Assembly (NCBI RefSeq): GCF_000247695.1
Contig: NW_004624747.1
Coordinates: forward strand, 27,688,947 to 27,752,946
DNA: 64,000 bases
From: Heterocephalus glaber
Taxonomy: Eukaryota > Chordata > Mammalia > Rodentia > Bathyergidae
Direction of reading: 5' to 3'
Shown: in pieces, positions 48,201 to 60,200 of the stretch
Numbering within the stretch: the first letter of the stretch is position 1
How the letters are laid out: every line of letters starts with the position of its first letter
Translations under genes and position numbers: made by a program
The notes under the pieces: generated by a model
Told to the model about the DNA's origin: nothing
The model's input: only the letters and a program-made list of their open reading frames with translations
The model's database searches: none

Positions 48201-51200
48201 CCTTGTTGAGGTGACTTTGTTTAGGTGTGCGTAGCTTCTGATTGAAACACCTGTCTGAGCAGAATAGACAGATGGAATCTTGTCCCTACCAGCGTGGCTG
48301 TAGTGGCCTTTGCTGGGGTGGCCAAGTTCTCATGCTGATTGAAAAGGGTTCATTGTGCTCACCAAGACTGAGCTAGTTGTCTTTGCAAAATAACACAGTG
48401 GCTTTTTAGGTCAACTTTTAAAAATTACTCATTTTGTTTTTTTGGTACCGGGAATTGAACCCAGGACCTTGCTCATGCTAGGCAGGAGCTCTGCCACCAA
48501 GCTGCACACCCAGCTCTTTCGATGAGTTGCCCAGGCTGGCCTTGAACTTCTGATCCTCCTGCCTCAGCCTCCTGAGTGGGCTGGGATTAGTGGCATGCAC
48601 TCAACTTGGTTGAAAGATTTTATTTTTTAGAGCAGTTTTAGGTTCATAGCAGAATTGAGAGAAAGGGCTGGGGATTTAGCTCAGTGGTTCCGACGCCTGA
48701 CTTGAAAGTGCAAGGACCTGAGTTCGATCTCTGGTACCAAAAAAAAAACCAAAAGAATTGAGAGAAAGGCACAGAGGACTCCCTTCCCTGCCCCATACAC
48801 AGCCTTTTCCAGAATGTCTTACAGGTGCTTGGAACCAGGTAGCACAGGCCTTTGTAGATTGGTTTCTCTTGCTTTGAAATATGTAAGTAACACAGCACAC
48901 ACATTTCACATAACTCCTGTAGGTTGCTAACCCTAAGAAATACCACTTTGATGACCCAAGTTAGACTGTTACTTAATGGGAATTTTAGTGTCATTTTGCA
49001 GTAGAAGACAGCCTATGCTTCCTTGGACTATTGAGCCGTGTTTGGTGTGAGTCTGGGCCGTCAGTGCGCCTGGGCAGTCAGCCAAGCTGTAGTCGCAGAG
49101 CGGAAGCCAAGGTTTCACCCGAGAGGCCCCTTGGTGTCATTTACCCGATACAGAGCTAGTTAGGTGCCCAAGGACTGTAGATTTGTGCTGATTTGAAATT
49201 CTGTTTAAAACCAGAATAATGTCTTTTATAAGTCCTTTTTGTCCTGCAGAGGTAAGTTAGAACTGTGCAGTGTTTATCATGCACAAGTATACATTACCTA
49301 CGTCTGTTTAAAGACACGGAGTAGATAACATTTCTCCTGTTAAAAATGAGTGGGGCTGGTGTTTGGGATCATTATGATAGTTGACATTCAGCCTTCTCAC
49401 GCCCATGGATGAGGGGACTCTCACAGCTTCTCGTGTTTCTAGCAGCAGGCCCTGGTGGGGAGCCTGGTGGCGGGGCCTGGCACTGCAGCAGAGGCGGACC
49501 CCTTCCGGAGGCAACCAGCGATGCCACCTGCAGGTACGTGCCGGGCCGGGCTCTTGGGGCAGCCAGCTGGCGGGTGACCACACCCTGTCCCTTGCCTGCT
49601 GACTCTAGAGAGCTTAGCTTCTTCCTCCTTTCAAAGTTAGTTTTCTTCTGGTGATCATCAGCTGAACGAAGTATTTATGTGATGCTTATGTGTAGCAAAC
49701 TTGACATTTTTCAGTGGATCAAGTGTGTTCCATTTTGGCTTTTCATCGGCACCTCTAGGCACCTTAGTCACCGTGATATGGTTAAACACAACATCACCCA
49801 CTTCTTGAAGTCATTTTTTAGACTGAAGTTTTCCTTCACATTCTAAGCACAACGAAAGACTCAGGTGGTTCTGAAGGTGTCGCTTTAGGCTGCCTCTGGT
49901 TTGGTGCCTGCCTCCTCCCCAGCCACAGCAGTAACTGCTGTTCATATTTGTGGATTTGCACAGACTCGAGTATTGTTTGCATGTATGTTACTCTGAAAAA
50001 AATTAAATGTCATATACTGACTATTACGTCTTTTTAAAGATACTAACTTAATAATTAATGGCTGTCTCTAGAAGCCATGCACCAGATTCTTTTTGGAGGC
50101 TGTGTCGTATTCCCTTGTGTGGAGGACTCATACCTTACCAGCCAGCTCTTACCAGTGTTCGTTTGTTAGTGCCCCCTTTTGTCACACTCCACAGAGGATT
50201 GGGCATCTAGTCTCAAGTGTGTCTGACACATATCAGCTTATCTAAAGAAAAAGCTCCCAGAAACAAGCTGTCTGGTTAAATCTTGGTACAGTGGTGGTTT
50301 GGGGTACCAGTTAACTTACCCTCCAGAGGGGCAGGGCCAGTTCTACTGCTGTTGGCAGTGTCTGGTTCTCTCACAGTTTGGTCATCTTATTAGTTAAGTT
50401 TACATGATACAGTATTGGTCTGAACTCAGGGAACGTTCTGCTGCTGAACTACATTCTCAGTGCTTTTTATTCTTTTGACTCTAAGACAGTCTCGCTTAGT
50501 TGCCAGTTGCCCAGGTTGGCCTTGAACTCGAGACCCTCCTGCCTCAGCCTCCCCTGTAGCTGGGATTAGAGCTGTGTGCCACAGCTCCTGGCTGGCCATT
50601 TTATTTAGTATTACGTACCTTTTAATCTGATGATCTGAAGGTGAAAATTAGCTTTTGTTTGGGTGTGGGTTTCTCTGGTTTTGCGTAAGGCCACATAGTG
50701 TCTCCTCATGTTTGTTAACTGTTTGTGAGTCTGTTCTGTGCTAGCTGCTCATGTTCTCTGCCCGTGTTGCCCACCTGGTCACTGAGACTGTCCATGGGTT
50801 TGTGAACGCTCTTGGAATGTTCAAAACCAGCCCACCTGTCTCTTGTTGCCATGTCTCTCAACTGTTGCCTGTCCTTTGCCTTTTAATGATACTTTTTCTT
50901 ATATTGGCAAATTTTTAATGAAAAGAAACGATATTTATCAACTTTATCTTTTATGGCATAGAAAGGCCTCTCCTGTTCAGAGATTATAAAGACACTTAAC
51001 ACATGTTTTTTCTACTACTTCTGTGGTTTTATTTTTACATGAAACGGCACCTTTCTTGAAAATTATTCTAGAGCAGTCTAAGCGACCTCGCCTTGAAGTG
51101 GGTCATCCAGGGGTAGTTTTCCAGCATCCAGGGGTGAACACAGGCGTCCCTCTGCAGCAGTTAATGCCGACAGTCCAAGGTAAGCCCCGGCGGAGAGCAG

Positions 51201-54200
51201 TGCCGTTCGCGTATAGCGAGGGCGTGCACGGAGCCCTTGACAGCCTTGAGGCTGTGCAGTCAAGGGAGTGCTAAAGTTGGGGCATTCCTCCAAGTCCCCT
51301 CAGCCCCCTGTGGAAAAGCCCCTGGAGACCATTCTGGCCACTCACATGGGACCCACACCTCCTTGTCGTTGTGCTTTCTAGCAAGTTTCACTCCTGTGTG
51401 TTTCTGAGTCGCTGCTGTTTTGGGTGCCCTGTGGTTGTTGGATGCTCGTTTTGCTTGGTGCTAACTTGCGAAAGCCAAGCGCCTTTCTTTCCTTCTCTGT
51501 GTGCTCATCCAACGTTAGACTGTAGAACACTCACTCCATTTGAGTGTGGCGGTTCTCACGTGGGCTTTGGGATGTCAGGTGTTTCCTCGTGACTTGGTGA
51601 AGCTGCCATGCTCTGAAGTCAGTGCTCTGGGCTTTCTTGTTTTGCAGGAGGGATGCCACCCACCCCCCAAGCCGCTCAGCTCTCTGGACAGAAGCAGAGC
51701 CAGCAGCAGTATGACCCCTCCACAGGACCCCCTGTGCAGAACGCTGCCAGCCTGCACACTCCACCGCCGCAGCTGCCCGCCAGGCTACCCCCAGCCAGCG
51801 TGCCCACTGTAGCCCTCCCTTCCTCGATGCAGTTCTCGCAGCAGCCTCAGGTGGGCGAGGCCCAGGCCCAGCTCCAGATCCCGGGGAAGACTCAGCAGCC
51901 ACACATCCCTGTTCCTGCCGCCCCTCCCAGTCAGCTCCCCACCCCTTCTGCCCAGCCTGCACAGCCAGCCCTCCATACCCCGGTGGCCGGGAAGGCACAG
52001 CTGCAGGTCTCTCAGCTTCCGGTCCAGCCCCAGGTACTCTGCAGACATTTGTTGTTTTGTTAGTTGCAGGAAAAAAGAAAACAATTTGGGGAACTGACTT
52101 GTTGCTGGGTGTTCATTTTCTCATAGCATAGCAGTTTTGCTCGCCCTCTTAGAACATTGGGTTGATTTTGGTGGCTCCGAGATGATTTCATCTGATGCAG
52201 GAACAGTAGTCACTATTAAAATACCAGGAAACTAGGCATGATGGCTCACGCCTGTAATCACAGTACTTGGAAGGCTGAGGCAGGAGGATCTTTGGGAGTT
52301 CAAGGCCAGCCTGAACTACACAGTAAAACTCTGTTTCAAAAACAAAAACATACTAAGAAGCTATTGTTATTGTGCCTTTAGCACTGGGCCTCATGGCACC
52401 TGTTGCTGCACACTGCAGAGGGTGGTGTATCCCTTACAGCCTGAGAACTGCCTAGTCAGATGAAGCCCAGCTCTACCAGCCTCAGAGATGCTGGGCATGG
52501 CCCCTTATTAACATGGTGCCAAGCTGACAAGCCAGAGTGGGACCCTGCTCTGAGGGCAAAGGCATGCTCCTAACCACCCAATAGATCTTCTCTACATGCC
52601 TTTCTCTTATTTGATCCTATAGATTATAAATGTGTGTGAGGCATCACTGATTTGGTGTAATACACATTTTGTTTAAAATGCTCTTCTTCCCCCATCAGTC
52701 TGTTTCACCTTAGTGTGTGTTTGGAAGGTTTGTAGCAAGCTGGCTTCAGTTCCTGAAGACCAGTGAGTTTTGGGAGCTTGGGTACTGTCCTTCTGAGAGA
52801 GCGTGAAGGGGCTGGAGGGAAGGGTTCTCAGAGAATTGTCTCCACTCTCATCACTCATTTGTATCTTGAGAAAACCTTTCCTCTCACCTCCTGCTCACTT
52901 CCAAGGGAATTTCCGGGAGCTTTGAGTTGAAGTTCACTATGATTTGAAGCCAGGTCTTAGGTGTATAATAATAGCACAACAGCAGTCAGTAGCAGGCCCC
53001 ACCTCCTTGTCATCTGCCAGCTGAGTGGTCAGGCACCATGAAGAGGACTTCATTGGCATCACTGTATCTTCTGTGCTCAGGGAGCCTAAGAGGCAGGCCC
53101 TCTCTGCCCGTTCACTGATGAGAAACACTTAGTCCAGAAAGACCAGCAGCTCAGCACATTGCACAGCCAGAGCCAGGGGGGGCATGCTTGGCCCCTGGGT
53201 GCTTGTGGGTGCAGTTCTTCCTCTCTTGGAGCCACGTACTGGGCTGGAGCAGCGCTGTGGTTCTTCACAGACTGGTTTATCTGCCTGTCTTGTTGGAGGG
53301 ATCAGCTGTGGGGAATGATTTATAAATCAGTGGCAACCTGTTAATTGTGGCTGGGCAGGGGTTGGCATACATCTTCTTTAAAGGGCCTGTTAGGAAATTT
53401 CCTGGTTTTGCTGCTCATTGGGTCTCTGTCACTTAGCTCTACTGCCAGTGTGACAACGCAGCATGTGAGTGAGCAGATGTGGGCCATACAGCTTCGTTTC
53501 TGAAAGTGTGTGCCATGCGGCCTCTGAGTCTCCTCTGCCCTCGAGCCCTAGCCCTGTGGCCTGCGCCCCATCTGTGCCTGCCCTTCAAGGGCCCCTTGAG
53601 TGCTTAGCCGGCCTCTGTCCTGGTGCCAAAGGCCCTTAGTTTCCTAAGCTAGACCTTGGGACAACCCTGGGGCTTCTGTCTGCCTCCTGTGAGAGATGTA
53701 CTTGGAATTTGTGCTTGCTCTTCAGAGAAAAGGATGCAAGATGAGCACGAGGCATTTACCAGTGAGGAAAAAGCTTGCATAATTAAAATGAAAATTTATT
53801 GTACTTAGAAAACAACAGAAAGACTGGAAAAGCAAAATAAAGAGCTTCAATGAGATCTAAAAGAAGGGGTGAAGGTGCAGGTTGTAGAGAGCTCTTACTA
53901 AGTCCTGGGCCAGAAGTGGACTGGCCTCCTGGACATTGTGCCACCTGTGGTCTCACAGTCTGGGCACGCGGTGAGCTCTGCTCACTTGCTATTGTGGGAG
54001 GAGGGGGTGGGGCTGGTCTCGTAGGTCCTAGGGCCTCGTCTTGACCCTGCTTTGTTGTCCCGCCTGTTAGACTGTGGCGTCGGCCAGGCCCCCACTGGAC
54101 CCTGCCCAGCCCTGCCAGCGGCCCCTGCCCACCCCATCTTCTTCCTCGTCCCTTGCACCTGTGAGTGGTGCAGGCCCGGGACCCTTGCCTGCACGGTCCT

Positions 54201-57200
54201 CGCCAGTGAGCAGACCCTCCGCAAGCAGCAAGGCGTTGTCTCCTGTCACTTCCCGGTCTCCTGGGGCAGCGGTGCCGGGCCCCCCCAAACCACAGAGCCC
54301 TGCACAGAATGTTACCACATCCCAGGACACCCCTCAGGAGAAGCTGGCAGAGCAGATAGCCCTGGTAAGTGTGCTGAAGCCAGTTAGAACGTGTGTGCCA
54401 AGGAGGTGGAGGTCTTGCTATGTTGCCCAAGCTGGCCTCCCACTCTTGGGCCTAGGCCTCCGGCCTCCTGCCTCAGCCTCCAGAGTACCTGGGCCTTCAG
54501 GTATGAACTCTCATACCTGGCCTGTGTTCCTGTTTGTGGAGTGTTTATGGTTTTGATTTTGAAGGCTGTGGTAGTTTAAAGCTGAACACTTGGTGAGGAC
54601 AATTCAGCATGGCTTGGGGTCATTAGAAGCCACAGTCAAAGCTTGGGTCATCCCCTCCTTGGGTGGAAGCAGGCTCTGAGCAGTCTCTTGCTTGTGATAA
54701 GACAGTGCGGGGCTGCTTTCCTAACAGCTTCAGGGGAGGCGGCACAGCCAGGTAGGCCTGGTGGTAAGTCAGGGTGGCCCTCTCCTAGCATTGCTGCCCA
54801 GCATGGAGTGCTTAGTTTTTGTTAGGTGCCTAAGCACTTCCTTTATTCAACTTCATTAGGGGAATAAAAAAGATCACAGTAGACTGGAGATTTAGCTCAG
54901 TGGTGCCACGCCTGCCTTGCAAGCACAAAGTCCTGAGTTCAATCCCCAGTACCAAAAAAAAAAAAAGAAAAAGAAAAAGATAAAGTAGATCAAAATAGAA
55001 TGTTACAAACCCACTGCTCCTCCTTATCTGACTATAACACAGTGATCAATATATGGCAGTCTCACTTCCTAGATTCCTCTCCTCCCTGATGGTTTTGAAG
55101 CAGATTCCAGCATTGTATTGTTTTCCTTATAAATACTTTGGTACAAACATTTGGGTTTTTTTGTTTTTGTTTTTTTTTGGGTACCAGGGATTAAACTCAG
55201 GACCTTGCACTTTCGAGGCAGGCATGGTGCCACTGAGCTAAATCCCCAACCCCACAAACATTGGGTTTTTCTGGGAAAGGTAGTATATGCCTAGCTACTC
55301 AGGAGGCTGAGGTAGGAAGATCCAGAGTTAGAGACTACCCTCAGCAGCTCAGGGAGACCCTACTTCAAAATAAAAAATAATAAAAAGTACTGGGGCTGAG
55401 GATGTAGCTCAGTGGTAGAATGGTTGCCTAGAATGCAGAGGCCCTGGAGTTTCTGGTGCTGGGAATGGAACCTAGGCCCTCATGCATGCAAGGCAAGTAC
55501 TTTTCCACTAAGTTACCTTGGTTGGGTTTTATTCTGCTTTTAGAGGTGGGGTGGGCCTGCTGCTCTGGCCTCCTCTGAGGCATCCAGGAGAGTCACAGCT
55601 TCGCTCTGCTGACAGCCCTCAAGCCATGTGACTGGTATTCAAGGCTCGCCTCCTCGTGGTCTCTCCCCTCAGTGCCTGACTGAGCCTTTCCTATGGTGGT
55701 GTGAAGATTCTTGGGCCCAGGTTAGTGGGACACACTAATTGTGTGCTCACCACTTGTCTCCCCATACTGCACTCTTCCAGGAAAACCAGATCCACCAGCG
55801 GATAGCAGATTTGCGAAAGGAAGGCTTATGGTCTTTGAGGCGGCTGCCTAAGCTGCAGGAGGCCCCCCGCCCCAAGTCCCACTGGGACTACCTTCTGGAG
55901 GAGATGCAGTGGATGGCCACAGACTTTGCCCAGGAGCGAAGGTGGAAGTTGGCTGCTGCTAAGAAGGTAGGGTTGTAGTAGGTGGGCGCCAGCCTGCACT
56001 CTATGGGCTTCTGGGAAGTGTTGTGCATGTGGAAGGAAGGCAGCCATGGGGTTTGCAGAGCTGCAGCCCGGACTGCTGGGAGTAGGGCTGTGCCCGGCTG
56101 CAGTTCTGCTGCGGGGCTGGGTTCCTGTCTTTTCTTTTGGCACTTGGGATCAGGAGGCCTCTGGTGTCCCACACCCTGCTGGTGTCCGGGCTGATCAGGA
56201 GGCGAGGTGGACGGGGCTCAGGTGTCGGCCCATCAGCATGTCCTGGCCTTTGTGCCTGCCTGCCTGTGGTTCCTCACTGCCCTCTTCTAGCTCGCTGAGA
56301 ACTGACTCTTGTCACTGTGCCCATGGCAGACAGTCCCAGGAGAGCCAGAGGCAGCTCTCAGACAGCCCCAGTTGCCCTCGTCTGTGGCCCTGTCTGTCGT
56401 GGGCCACTGTGCTGCCCTCACTTTCCTGTGCTCAGGGCCCCCTGCCCTGTGCACTTCCTGCCTCTGATCCCTCACCCTTAATTTTTTTTTTTTTTTTTTT
56501 TGGTGGGGTGGTTTTTGAGACAGCGTCTTGGTATGTATGTTGGAAATAAGCCCCTAGATTCAATTTGTCAGTGCAGATAATGAAGTGCTCAGACACTAAG
56601 AAATCTCAACAAAGCTGTTTACTTTTGTAAAGAGGTGCAAGCATGAGGTAGCAAGCGTGCAGGACAAGCAAGGTTGTCCCTTTTATCCCTAATGCAGGAG
56701 AAGCTGCTGACCTTTAAATTCATTGGGTGAATTCAAAGGCTTACAGTCTATCACGGTTGACTAGAGTGGGGTGGTGGTGGGGTTGGTGCATTGCTGAGTA
56801 AGTCAGAGAGGGGGTGTGGGTTTAGAAGGAAAAGTATTTTGGGGAAAAGTACATAGTAGTAACCATTTTTCGGACCTCAGGATATTAATGGGGCTGGGGG
56901 TGGGGGGTCAGTAGTGAGTAGATGGCCAGGTCATTTAAACCCAAAATGGAGTTGCTTTGGCCTTGTGCTTTGACAGAAAAGACAAAGCCTACTTCTCACA
57001 GTTTCCCTCACCTTATATCTTTGTATTCTTTTTTAAAAACTCTGTCACGTTTTTCTATCAGGAACATATTAGCCAGATAAGGTGGGGGGGGAGGCTGGTA
57101 AGGGCAGTCTCTAGGCAAGAATAAATAAGCCTTAAAGCACATATGACCAAAGCATGGGCACTAGAATAGAAAAGCAGGTTGGGAAAGAAGGCATATCCAG

Positions 57201-60200
57201 ATACTGTTTTTAAGGGATTGGAATAGCAGTTGTAACTAGTGGGCTTTTAGACCTGTATATAGGTGTTGCCAGAAACTGTGAACAGGAATCAGTGGTTGGA
57301 GCCCCTTTTTGGTGTTTTGCCTATACTTTTATTACTTTAATAATGTCTTTGGTTATACTTTTTTGCTGGGTGTCCAAGACCAAGTTAAAGTGAGACCAGT
57401 ATTAATCAAAATTAACTTTTTTTCTTTTGCCAAATATCAAGGTCAGTTAAGATTTTCCAGGGGTTATTTGTGGGACCGTGTGTAGAGCCTCTCAGGTCTT
57501 GTGTCAGTGTCAGCCACCAGGATGGGTCAGGGTCTTGCTTGAGCACATAGCTTCCTGTGGAAGCATAGAAGACATCTTCTCTTTGGTGACTGTCCTTTTT
57601 TTTTTGGTACCAGGGATTGAACTCAGGTCCTTGCGCTTATGCAGCAGGTGGTGAAACCACTGAGCTAAATCCCCGGCCCTGACTCTCCTTTTTAACACAT
57701 TGTACTTTGGTTGATTCTTGTTTTTTGGGGTCTAACAATTTCCTTGCTCCGCAGGTTGGATGACTCACCGAAGTTGTAGGATCTTGTAGAAAAAGTCCCC
57801 TCGTGTCCTGGGTCTTGACCTTGGAGGGCCAGTGCCAAAATGCTAGCTGTCCTTTTAGGCCAGTTACCTTTTTACCTTTGGTCTCCAAACTTCAGTTGTT
57901 CAACACCCAGGAGATCAGTTATTTTATCTAGCTATTGAGTACCTTGAAATCTCCACAAGGTTTTTCACTTTTGCAAGAGAGTGTAAGCATGAGGTAGCAG
58001 GCACTCATGACAAAGCAGGGTTGCCCTTTTATCCCTAACACAGGAGAAGCAGCTGACCTTTAAATTCATTGGCTGAATTCAAAGGCTCACATGTAGTCCA
58101 GGCTGGCCTTGAACTCATAGCAATTCTCCTGCCTCATCCCCCGAGTATTGGGATTACAGGTGTGTGGCCAGGGGCCAGGGATTTAGCTCAGTGGTTTCAC
58201 CGCCTGCTGCGCAAGCGCAAGGACCCGAGTTCGATCCCCAGTACCAAAAAAACCCAACCAAACAAAAAAAGAACAGGTGTGTGCCCAGCTGATTTCTCCC
58301 CATTTCTCTCCCAATCTGGGTTCCGAGAATAAAGGGTCTAAGGTCAGATTGACAGCATTGCAGGGAAAACCCAGCTGTTCCATAAGCCCCTGCTTCCTCA
58401 CAGAGGAAGATCATCCTGAGCATGTGCACACTAGGGCAGACACTTGGGCATTGGTACACACAGGGTGTGGCCTGGACACAGACACCAGGCTGGACAGGAC
58501 GGTGGCTGGCAGAGGACAGGATGGACTGAATCTGCTGCTCCTGGGCTAGCCGTGTGCCCTGTCCTCCTTGCCGTCCTCCTCCCCAGGACAGGCAGGCAGA
58601 GGGCCCTGAGCACATTGTCCCCAGGGTGAGGGTAGCAATGACCTGCTGCAGTTCAGTGCTCTGGGCCCATCCTCAGGTTCACTTTTCCTCACTGCCTCCT
58701 GGATTGGATGCTGCTGGTGGGCAGGGCTCTGCGGGTAGTGCTTCCTGTGGGAGCCTTTGTCCCGAAGGCTTCAGGGTGCATGGAGTGTCAGCTTCTGGAG
58801 CGTAGATTAACAGTTTAAAGTGGGCTGGGGATTTAGCTCAGTGGTTCCACCGCCTGCCCCATAGGTGCAAGGTCCCAAGTTCGATCCCTGGTACCAAAAA
58901 ATCCCAAAAAACAAAAAAAACCAAAACAGTTTGAAGTGGGGGCCTTGGGCTGGGGATTTAGCTCAGCAGCACCATGCCTGCCTCGCAAGTGCAAGGACCT
59001 GAGTTCGATCCCCAGTACCAAAAAAAAGATTACAAAGTGGAGGGCTTAAAAAGGTGAATCAGCCAGGCATGGTGTTGCATGTCTGGAATCTCAGCACCTG
59101 GGAAGGCTAAGGCAGGAGGGTGGAAAGTTCTAGGTCAGCCTGGGCAACTTAGTGAGACCCTGTCTCAAAATAAAAAATAAATAGGGCCGGGGATTTAGCT
59201 CAGTGGTGCTGCTGCCCGCCTCACAAGCATAAGGTCCTGACTTTGATCCCTGGTACCAAAAAAAAAAAAAAAAAAGAATAAATAGCTGAGAATGTAGCTC
59301 AGTGCCTGGGTTCATTCTGTAGCAATACACACGTGTGTCCATGAGTGAGCCATCCTGTTCCACAGTTCTCACATCTAAGAACTGGTAAGCTTGGTTGCAT
59401 TCATGCAGTGGGAGACATCTGGCCCCGCTGATGTTGATCTCCGCTTATTGAACAGAAAAGTGTTAATCATTCATAGAAGGGAAAGATTGTAGTGCAGCGT
59501 AGTAGTCCACATTTGAGAAAGATGCGTGTATTTGGTAAAATCACACTTTCTAGAAGTGGAAATTGAAGATTGGTGGTCTACTTGTCCCAGCGCTTCGCCT
59601 AGCACACATTGAAAACAGAGGAGGCTGTATCATGACGGTGGATCACATGTTACTGTAGGCTAAGAGTTCCTAACAAATTTAGTGATCCTTTTTTTTCCAG
59701 TATGACACAGAAATAAGGTTATGAAATAACCCTAAGCTCTTATCTCCCAGCTCGTCAGAACTGTGGCACGCCAGCATGCAGAGAAGCAGCTTCGAGAGGA
59801 AAGGGGGAAGAGAGAGGAGCAGAACAGACTGCGGCGCATTGCTGCCTCCGCTGCCCGAGAGATTGAGCACTTCTGGTCAAACCTCGAGCAGGTGGGCCTT
59901 CTGCACCTGTCTGTGTTGGCCCTTGCTGGCCGGCACCCCGGTCTCCGGGTGTCTCTGCATCTGGAGACACAGGGCAGCAAGAGGAGCTCATGCCGAGGGC
60001 CTGGTGGCCAGGGGTCATGGGTGGTGCCTGCGTCCTGAAGGCCACTCACTTGCATGGGCTCTCTTCTAAAACAAGTTTTCATCTCACCACCTAATATCAT
60101 TGCTGCAGGATACAGTTAGGGGCAAAACAAATGGAAAAGCACCAAACCGGATTATTTCTTTTTGAATAATGTGAAATGAGGTTGGGCAACTGTGCTTTGG

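Larger units (their letters stand above)
38089..49445 (+). other. EP400: EP400 intron 3
   Basis: About 11.4 kb, no gene. Dominated by minus-strand L1 relics (38670-41560, 43050-43300, 46430-47470) and SINEs. Stretches at 43520-44600, 47480-47850 and 48990-49440 show nothing I can name. Confidence 0.7.
37978..54364 (+). other. EP400: EP400 exons 3-7, low-complexity N-terminal region
   Basis: Exons 37978-38088 ([20 protein letters not shown]), 49446-49533 ([10 protein letters not shown]), 51072-51179 ([12 protein letters not shown]), 51648-52033 and 54071-54364. Composition is Pro, Gln, Ser and Ala-rich with little predicted fold, as known for this part of EP400. Exon 49446 has three possible in-frame acceptors (see findings). 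At the join into 51072 the protein reads PPA-EQSKRP, which I recall as about three residues shorter than human. Confidence 0.92.
54365..55780 (+). other. EP400: EP400 intron 7
   Basis: Contains an inverted B1 (54400-54523), ID SINEs at 54882-54970 and 55161-55253, a B1-ID composite at about 55275-55448 and an inverted ID scrap at about 55455-55520. No gene. Confidence 0.7.
56538..58091. mobile_element. Small LTR retroelement (ERV-like, non-coding)
   Basis: 1554 bp bounded by tg and ca with a 4-bp target duplication tgta (56534-56537 and 58092-58095). Left LTR 56538-56745 and right LTR 57897-58091 share gcaagcatgaggtagca-type and cctttaaattcattgg segments in the same order. The 1.15 kb between them has no gag, pol or env frame that I can recognise, so it is a non-autonomous or internally deleted copy. 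The 4-bp duplication suggests class I. A gataaaag TATA-like box on the minus strand of the LTR hints at minus orientation, but no primer-binding site or polypurine tract was clear. An ID SINE is inserted at 57597. Confidence 0.8.
56482..58290 (-). mobile_element. B1-type SINE split by an LTR element and an ID SINE
   Basis: Three pieces of one inverted B1: 56482-56537 (T-run to cttggtatgta), 58092-58166 (tgtagtccaggctgg to acaggtgtgtg) and 58272-58290 (end, gcccagct). The first break holds the LTR element, the second an ID SINE. Confidence 0.85.
55967..59750 (+). other. EP400: EP400 intron 8
   Basis: Holds an LTR element within a B1 SINE (56482-58290) and a cluster of SINEs at 58823-59330. 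55970-56480, 58300-58810 and 59340-59740 show nothing. Confidence 0.7.
55781..59891 (+). other. EP400: EP400 exons 8-9, HSA domain
   Basis: Exons 55781-55966 and 59751-59891, both phase 0. They encode the HSA (helicase-SANT-associated) helix with [17 protein letters not shown] and [11 protein letters not shown], then LVRTV and a charged helix [14 protein letters not shown]. In the family this segment binds actin and actin-related proteins (BAF53a, actin) and couples them to the motor. It is the best conserved part of EP400 in the window. Confidence 0.95.

Noticed and set aside
56746..57896. Retroviral genes inside the LTR element
   Set aside because: No frame of useful length and no recognisable gag, protease, polymerase or envelope motif.
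58823..58926. tRNA gene, suggested by A and B boxes
   Set aside because: The sequence and dozens like it have A tails and target duplications and no cloverleaf beyond the 5' half; they are ID-type SINEs.
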